Virus record (IMG/VR): IMGVR_UViG_3300025151_000097
Coordinates: 1 to 41,184 of that record
Length of the DNA stretch: 41,184 nucleotides
Origin: a virus
Direction: 5' to 3' (one strand)
The notes under the pieces were generated by a model. The model was not told the origin of the DNA. It did not search any database and saw only the letters and a program-made list of their open reading frames with translations. Both the position numbers and the translations under genes were made by a program. Positions 36,902 through 41,184 of this stretch are shown here, piece after piece (position 1 is the stretch's first letter; each line of letters opens with the position of its first letter).

Positions 36902-37896
36902 AGTTGCCCCTCTCGTAGTTCGGGTAGTCCAAACCACTGTGGGGATTCGTTCTCCTTTGTGACCATAATTGTTCGACGTTGGTCAAGAAGTTCGGGGTTG
37001 GTTTTGCACTTGACAAATTCAACCTCGTAACGTGTTTCACCTGTTGGTTTGCTGTCTTCTCCGCGCACTTTCTTCTTGTGGAAGTAAAGTATCTGATTGA
37101 GATAGTTGGCGGTATGTTTCTCCCATGCGGCTTTCTTACCGATGATTGTTCCGGACTTATCTTGTAGGTCTTTGAAGTGGGTTTCCAAATAGACGCGCAC
37201 TCCAAGCGACATAAGCGTTCGCGCAATCGTTGTCAATTGGTGGAACCGTGTGGTTCTGATTTGCCAATTGAATCGTAGTCCGACTTGTTCGTGAGGCTTG
37301 ACCTTTGCACCGATACCATCGGGTGCTGTTCCCAAGTCTTCAATGAACATACAGTTCTTTGCAACTTCATCCCATAAGTCAATCGCTGTAAACAGGACTG
37401 AATGAAGACGAGGTCTGTCGCCGGGCTTTGCGGCCCAATCAACAAGCGTCTGTCCAATCTTCATGACTCGGCGGTGTGTAGCAGGGTAGTCAATTGCTTC
37501 ACGAACATCGCCATCTTCGTCAAATGTTTGAAACATAACGTTTGGATTGAGGCATCGAATGTTGTTCGCATGTTCTTTGTGATGAGTGACACGAGTTGTT
37601 TGTCCACCACCATCGAAGTCCAACACAAAGATTACATCTCCGCGCGCTTTTTCTTCTGGCGTCATGCTGTCAAGAACAATACCTGTCTTTCCAACACCTT
37701 CTGGACCAACAAGACCTGCGAGAATCATATTGTTTGGGACGGTTTCACCCGCGCTAACAATTTCATCCCACACACTTTGTGCAATTGGTTGCTTGTCGCT
37801 TTTCTTTTCTTCGACCAATGCGACAGGAACGGTTTCTCCTGTGGATGGGTCAAATTCTTTCTTGGCTTCTTTCTTCAAATCGTTTAGGTTTGGCAT
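36898..37896 (-). CDS. RecA/RadA-superfamily ATPase (Sak4-like)
   Basis: 332 residues from ATG 37896, which has GGAG 10 bases upstream; the ATG at 37905 overlaps the previous stop as ATGA but lies only 1 base from GGAG. Walker A is GPEGVGKT (64-71), a strand-like VIFVLDFDGGGQT follows, and SVLFTAIDLWDE fits Walker B. The rest has helical stretches and RVYLETHFKDLQD near the place of the L2/sensor region. The size and motif order resemble phage Sak4 and archaeal RadA-paralogue ATPases that help ssDNA annealing or recombination. A full RadA core with an N-terminal HhH is missing. It lies next to a putative ssDNA-binding protein, a common arrangement. Assignment to the Sak4 group is inference. 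Confidence 0.75.
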   Translation of the reverse strand: MPNLNDLKKEAKKEFDPSTGETVPVALVEEKKSDKQPIAQSVWDEIVSAGETVPNNMILAGLVGPEGVGKTGIVLDSMTPEEKARGDVIFVLDFDGGGQTTRVTHHKEHANNIRCLNPNVMFQTFDEDGDVREAIDYPATHRRVMKIGQTLVDWAAKPGDRPRLHSVLFTAIDLWDEVAKNCMFIEDLGTAPDGIGAKVKPHEQVGLRFNWQIRTTRFHQLTTIARTLMSLGVRVYLETHFKDLQDKSGTIIGKKAAWEKHTANYLNQILYFHKKKVRGEDSKPTGETRYEVEFVKCKTNPELLDQRRTIMVTKENESPQWFGLPELREGQL

Positions 37897-37901
37897 ATTT
37901 T

Positions 37902-39227
37902 TCATTCTCCGTATTGGGTTGTGGATGTGTCGCCGCCTTCTCCCGCAGGGATAGCAAGACGTGGGACTGCAAAGACACCGAAGGTTTTGATTGCAGGTTG
38001 AAGACCATCATCTGTTGCGCGCACACTCAATCGTCCAAAGACGAGGACTGTGGACTTCACAGCGTATGGTTTCCAACCTTCTTCGGTTGCGTAATCAAAT
38101 GGATGACCCGAATCACCAAGCAATCCATGAATGTAGCATGGTAGGTTCTGATTCATTCCACCGTTGAAGGTTCGCATGAGGTCGAAGGAAGAGATACTCA
38201 TCGAGTAATCGTGACCTGTTGGGTCCCACTCGGTTTCTCGTGCTTCCTTTCGCATGTCGCTGACTTTACCTCGCACAAAGACGAGAGGTCCGACAGGGTT
38301 GTAACCGGGAACATGCTCTTGGCGCGTTTCAAATACTTCGGAAAGCGTTGAAAGGTCGCCAATGTATGCGTTGAGTTCGGGTATCAACTTCGTTGGTTTG
38401 ATAGCGTCACGGATGTGTTCTTCAACAAAATCGTTACCGAAGGTGATTGCACCGGGGAACGAATAGGCGTTGTATGTATCAGCCCATTCTGGCTTGACAT
38501 TTGCTGATTGACTGCGCACCTTCAAAGTGCATTCAGAGAACAGTTGTGGGATGAACCATTCGGTAGGGTCGTTTGATGTAACAGTGATGCGAAGCAAACG
38601 CTGTTCATCCAAGAAGTGTTCTTTCTCGTTACCGAGGTAGTAGTAAGTGCGTTGCCATCGGTAAGGTGTGATTGGTTCACCGTAGCGATTCCATTCAGGA
38701 TTGTTTTGAAGAATGGCAATTGAGAGTCCATGTTCTTCAAACAAGAACCACGGCTTTGCGTCTGCTGATTCTTCGGTAGCAACTGCTCCATCTTTCTTTT
38801 CAAGCATCCATACACCGTTTTCAGTGTAGGCTCGTGCGACAAGACCCTTTTGGACAGCGTCGTCGAGGTCGTTCAGTGCGGCTGATACAGCAGGGGCGCG
38901 CTTTCGTTCAACACCATCTCGGACTTTCGGGTCAACACCCACAAAGTATCCCACAAGTTGGGTTGTGTTTGCTGATGATGTTCCAGACATGACGCGTCGT
39001 TCAACCACAAAGGTTTCAGCGGCATCAATCATAAAGTCATCGTCTTCATCGTTTGGGTTTGCTACACCAAGTTCAGCGACGAGGTAAGAGAAGAACTCTC
39101 CTGTTGCGTCGTCAAGTGTTTTGTTGTGCTTTTCAGCCCACCACTTGAGGCGTTCCTCGACGTCAGGGTGTAGCCCTGCGTTTGTTTGTTCATTGTTTTC
39201 GGCTTCGTTTTGGTTTAGGTTTGGCAT
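37902..39227 (-). CDS. Putative single-stranded DNA-binding (RPA-like / OB-fold) protein
   Basis: 441 residues; AGGAGG is 7 bases before the ATG. The N-terminal ~180 residues are acidic and helical with a flexible Asn/Glu-rich start. The C-terminal half has the strand spacing of an OB fold: PLVFVRGKVSDMRKE, HDYSMSISSFDL, LPCYIHGLL, TVLVFGRLSVRATDD, and IKTFGVFAVPRLAIP. This is what I would expect of an RPA-like protein in an archaeal virus replication cluster, and it is followed by the RadA-like gene. No zinc finger is seen. The call is from context and pattern and not from a clear family signature. Confidence 0.5.
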   Translation of the reverse strand: MPNLNQNEAENNEQTNAGLHPDVEERLKWWAEKHNKTLDDATGEFFSYLVAELGVANPNDEDDDFMIDAAETFVVERRVMSGTSSANTTQLVGYFVGVDPKVRDGVERKRAPAVSAALNDLDDAVQKGLVARAYTENGVWMLEKKDGAVATEESADAKPWFLFEEHGLSIAILQNNPEWNRYGEPITPYRWQRTYYYLGNEKEHFLDEQRLLRITVTSNDPTEWFIPQLFSECTLKVRSQSANVKPEWADTYNAYSFPGAITFGNDFVEEHIRDAIKPTKLIPELNAYIGDLSTLSEVFETRQEHVPGYNPVGPLVFVRGKVSDMRKEARETEWDPTGHDYSMSISSFDLMRTFNGGMNQNLPCYIHGLLGDSGHPFDYATEEGWKPYAVKSTVLVFGRLSVRATDDGLQPAIKTFGVFAVPRLAIPAGEGGDTSTTQYGE

Positions 39228-39238
39228 ATTTTTTCCTC

Positions 39239-40123
39239 CTATTGTGTTTTTGTTTTCTTGTCTTCGTTATACAGGGATGCTACAAAGTAGTCCACAAAGG
39301 ACTCCATTGAGAGCGGCCATGCGTTCATTCTTAGCACGAAATCTCCCCATACGACGAAGAAAGTATATAGTTGTTCCGAAGTCATTCCCACGGATTTGAC
39401 ATGTTGATGAATGCTCATCATCAAGTAGTGAAGTGATGTTCCTTGTCTGACCAATTCAAGCATGGTCTTGTGTGTTGACTGCCAATCACCTGCGGCGATG
39501 TCAAGTGACAACGATGCAATGTCAGTCTGTTCCTGTTCAATTGTCGCGCCACTTAGGTAGTGGTTGGCAATAGCGCGTAAATCCCCGTTGAAGTATTTCT
39601 GCAACACTGCGGGGCTGTCCTTTGGTATGTGACCGTTGACGTCAACAAGGTATTCCATATAGGCGCGGACTTGTTTTTCATTGTAAGGTTGGAATTTGAA
39701 GTGGACACAGCGTGACAAGATAGCAGGGATGACGGACGTGAAATCGTTGCACGTTAGTATCCACCAACAGTTGCTTTTCTCCATCATGCGCTTCAATGCG
39801 TCTTGAGCGGGTTTGGTCATACCTTCAAATTCATCCAACAGGATGAGGCGTGGATTCCACAGCGAACTTGTATAGGCAATCTCTTTGATTTTGTTTCGCA
39901 CTGCGTCAATGCCTCTCTCATCGGAGGCGTTCAATTCGACAAGGTCGAGATTGAAATGTTGCGCAATCAGATATGCGGCGGTTGTTTTTCCAAGACCGGG
40001 TGCGCCACTGAAGAGTAGGCATTGGGGGCTATCACCTTGCCATTCGTCAAGGTAAAACAACGGGTTGTTCGGGTCGTCGTGACCGACGTAGTGTTCGATT
40101 CGTTTTGGTTTGTGTTCGGGCAT
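39239..40123 (-). CDS. rfcS: Clamp loader small subunit (RFC-S-like AAA+ ATPase)
   Basis: 294 residues from the ATG at 40123, with GAGG 7 bases upstream (the ATG at 40129 has only 2). Classic RFC boxes are present: Walker A SGAPGLGKTTAA (39-50), VELNASDERGID (62-73), Walker B LILLDEFEGM (93-102, where the usual DEAD reads DEFE), sensor ILTCND (122-127) and ILSRCVHFKF (135-144) with the SRC arginine finger. The C-terminal third is helical as in the collar domain. The size is near the 310-330 of archaeal RFC small subunits. Together with the putative clamp it would load the processivity ring. No large subunit is present in the window, so the pentamer may use a single subunit or a host one. Confidence 0.93.
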   Translation of the reverse strand: MPEHKPKRIEHYVGHDDPNNPLFYLDEWQGDSPQCLLFSGAPGLGKTTAAYLIAQHFNLDLVELNASDERGIDAVRNKIKEIAYTSSLWNPRLILLDEFEGMTKPAQDALKRMMEKSNCWWILTCNDFTSVIPAILSRCVHFKFQPYNEKQVRAYMEYLVDVNGHIPKDSPAVLQKYFNGDLRAIANHYLSGATIEQEQTDIASLSLDIAAGDWQSTHKTMLELVRQGTSLHYLMMSIHQHVKSVGMTSEQLYTFFVVWGDFVLRMNAWPLSMESFVDYFVASLYNEDKKTKTQ

Positions 40124-40160
40124 TTTCATTCCTCGACCACCACGACAGATTGAGCGCGTT

Positions 40161-40171
40161 CTTTATATATG
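40161..40171 (-). promoter_or_regulatory. TATA box ahead of the clamp-loader operon
   Basis: On the - strand CATATATAAAG gives a good archaeal TATA box. It lies about 40-50 bases upstream of the clamp-loader ATG, which with a start about 25 bases downstream leaves a short leader. GAGG follows just before the ATG. This is the best candidate promoter for the long clamp loader-to-XPF operon. Confidence 0.6.
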
Positions 40172-40195
40172 CTTCAAAATAACGAGGGGTGGATT

Positions 40196-40273
40196 CTTGA
40201 TATTATTATTTTATTATTATAAGAATAATAGAACTTTATCATTATAACAATAAAATGATATTATTGATAATAG
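40196..40273. repeat. AT-rich stretch with three short hairpins (possible origin)
   Basis: Almost pure A/T over about 75 bases. Three inverted repeats follow one another: TATTATT/AATAATA (40212-40218 and 40224-40230), TATCATT/AATGATA (40237-40243 and 40254-40260), and TATTAT/ATAATA (40259-40264 and 40267-40272). It lies upstream of the TATA box of the replication operon, between the small LAGLIDADG-like gene and the clamp loader. An unwinding element of a replication origin, a terminator for the upstream gene, or a regulator-binding site are all possible. Confidence 0.5.
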
Positions 40274-40286
40274 GAACAGGTTTGCG

Positions 40287-40646
40287 TCATTCGGCAACTT
40301 CACCATCAATCATTTCGATGATTTCTTTGATGCGTTCATACGTTGGATTTCGGTGCTTGTAATCCATGAGGCGAATCATCTTGAGCATGTTGTTGATGTC
40401 AGCGACGTGCTGTTTCACAGGAGCGAGTATGCGTATCACCTGTCGAATCGTGTTGGGGTCTTTGATGATTCGTGCGTTGATTCCTTTCGTGGATAACCAC
40501 ATGTTCAGCGCAGGTTCATCCTTTCGTGAAACAAGCACACGCCGTTCAACTCTGTATCCGATTCGTGTGTTTGGTGCGAAGTGGACACTCAATTGAAACC
40601 GACAATCTCTGGCGAGCCATCCGAGAAAGAATGCATCCTCATCCAT
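40287..40646 (-). CDS. LAGLIDADG-like small domain protein
   Basis: 119 residues from ATG 40646 (GGAG 8 bases upstream); the ATG at 40652 that overlaps the previous stop is only 2 bases from GGAG. The start DEDAFFLGWLARDCRFQLSV has the shape of a LAGLIDADG helix and first strand ('..aGflDGDG.f.l.i'), followed by RRVLVSRKDEPALNMWL and INARIIKDPNTIRQVIRILA, which follow the later strand-helix order of these folds. The usual acidic residue at the end of the helix would be in LARDC and is not clearly conserved. It is single-motif and short, so it may be a half-enzyme, a dimer, or an inactive DNA-binding derivative. Identification is by pattern. Confidence 0.45.
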   Translation of the reverse strand: MDEDAFFLGWLARDCRFQLSVHFAPNTRIGYRVERRVLVSRKDEPALNMWLSTKGINARIIKDPNTIRQVIRILAPVKQHVADINNMLKMIRLMDYKHRNPTYERIKEIIEMIDGEVAE

Positions 40647-40648
40647 CT

Positions 40649-41184
40649 TCATCTCTCCATCAAGTCACCGATTTGAATTGCGTCTGATTGTCCAAGCGTT
40701 GTATCAATTCGTGTCAAGTATGGCGCACGCAGTGACTTCGTGTCGTGGTCATATGACAATGCATGAAAGATGCCAATCAACCCCTCGTCGATGTCCATCA
40801 TACCCTGCGCATCATACAATCGTGCGAGTCTGTCGGGTATGTCGTCGGCTTTCACAAACGCATATCCAATTGGGAATGGGTCGAACCCATCGAGCGCGGC
40901 AATCTTAATTCGGATACCCTCGCCATCACGGTATCCTCCAAGTATCAGTAGCGGTAAATCAAACGTTCTTCGTGGCACAATAAATCCTCCAACATTTCCA
41001 CTGTGGAAGTATGGTCGTTCAGCATCTATGAGGCGCAAAACCTCACCCTCCTTCAATGACTGAACGATTGCTCTTAGGTGGGCGCGGTCTTCGATTCGTT
41101 TAGGTTTCGTTGCACGCCTATCTCTATCCTCTTTCCATAGGTTGGGTTCGTGAGCGGTGTGAAGCCACTCAACGATGTTGTCGG
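40649..41184 (-). CDS. Putative ATP-dependent DNA ligase, C-terminal part (5' end outside window)
   Basis: The frame is open to the right edge of the window (178 codons including the stop), so the N-terminus and any catalytic lysine are missing. Motif IV-like SLKEGEVLRL is followed by GGFIVPRRTFDLPLLILGGY, which has the order of motif V and the first OB-fold strand, and near the end by SLRAPYLTRID, like the 'lRfPrf.Ri..dK' of ligase C-termini. The motif V lysine is not obvious. A DNA ligase would complete the replication module. The resemblance is moderate, and another nucleotidyltransferase or an OB-fold protein remains possible. Stop overlaps the ATG at 40652 as ATGA. Confidence 0.5.
   Translation of the reverse strand, partial: DNIVEWLHTAHEPNLWKEDRDRRATKPKRIEDRAHLRAIVQSLKEGEVLRLIDAERPYFHSGNVGGFIVPRRTFDLPLLILGGYRDGEGIRIKIAALDGFDPFPIGYAFVKADDIPDRLARLYDAQGMMDIDEGLIGIFHALSYDHDTKSLRAPYLTRIDTTLGQSDAIQIGDLMER

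Noticed and set aside
37896-37905. ATG at 37905 as start of the RadA-like gene
   Set aside because: It overlaps the previous stop as ATGA, but GGAG is only 1 base away, whereas ATG 37896 has a workable spacing and the leader seen at 39227. Not fully excluded.
1-41184. tRNA, rRNA, integrase, transposase or insertion sequence
   Set aside because: No cloverleaf with an acceptor stem and TTCRA arm, no rRNA-like block and no recombinase motif was found by eye; a dedicated scan was not possible.

Overview
This window looks like a piece of a tailed double-stranded DNA virus of a marine planktonic archaeon. A tape-measure protein, tail hub, very large tail protein and collagen-like fibre mark a tailed virion. 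The replication genes are archaeal in kind: family B DNA polymerase, PCNA-like clamp, RFC-type clamp loader, PriS/PriL-type primase, XPF/Hef-type nuclease, RadA-like ATPase and a group II chaperonin (thermosome). From memory, this combination fits best with magrovirus-like viruses of Marine Group II Euryarchaeota (Poseidoniales). No sequence search was run, so the host is an inference.

The window has two opposed arms. From 1 to 25198 every gene is on the + strand and belongs to the late or virion module: the end of a tape-measure gene, a tail protein, a 15.4-kb gene for a 5121-residue tail protein, a hub-like protein, then a cassette with a SLOG-family protein, a small tail-associated protein, an ADP-ribosyltransferase-like protein, a collagen-like fibre, a small membrane protein, a zinc ribbon, a charged 498-residue protein and a basic zinc-finger protein. 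From 25201 to 41184 every gene is on the - strand and belongs to the replication module. Read in transcription order these are a ligase-like fragment cut by the window edge, a LAGLIDADG-like small protein, an AT-rich gap with a TATA box and three hairpins, clamp loader, OB-fold/RPA-like protein, RadA/Sak4-like ATPase, two zinc-binding proteins, sliding clamp, PolB, a run of small proteins, a Cas4/RecB-like nuclease, a zinc ribbon, a fused primase, a winged-helix protein and an XPF-like nuclease. After a second gap with a promoter-like sequence come a helicase-like ATPase, a small protein, a DnaQ-like exonuclease, the thermosome and a tiny membrane protein. The two arms converge with only 2 bases between stop codons.

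Genes are packed with ATGA, GTGA or TGATG overlaps and purine-rich Shine-Dalgarno sequences, so both arms appear to be translated as coupled operons. Several genes too short for routine calling were recovered this way (22719-22871, 25201-25335, 32356-32499, 32499-32645, 36382-36549).

The most unusual signals are: a short W-x-[LIF]-[LF]-K motif shared by four otherwise unrelated late proteins, two of which look like NAD/nucleotide-related effectors (SLOG and ADP-ribosyltransferase-like); the giant tail gene and a downstream hub gene that seems to start at ATA; a PolB with YGFTDS in place of YGDTDS; and an AT-rich hairpin cluster beside the replication operon. No tRNA, rRNA, CRISPR array, integrase or insertion sequence was seen.
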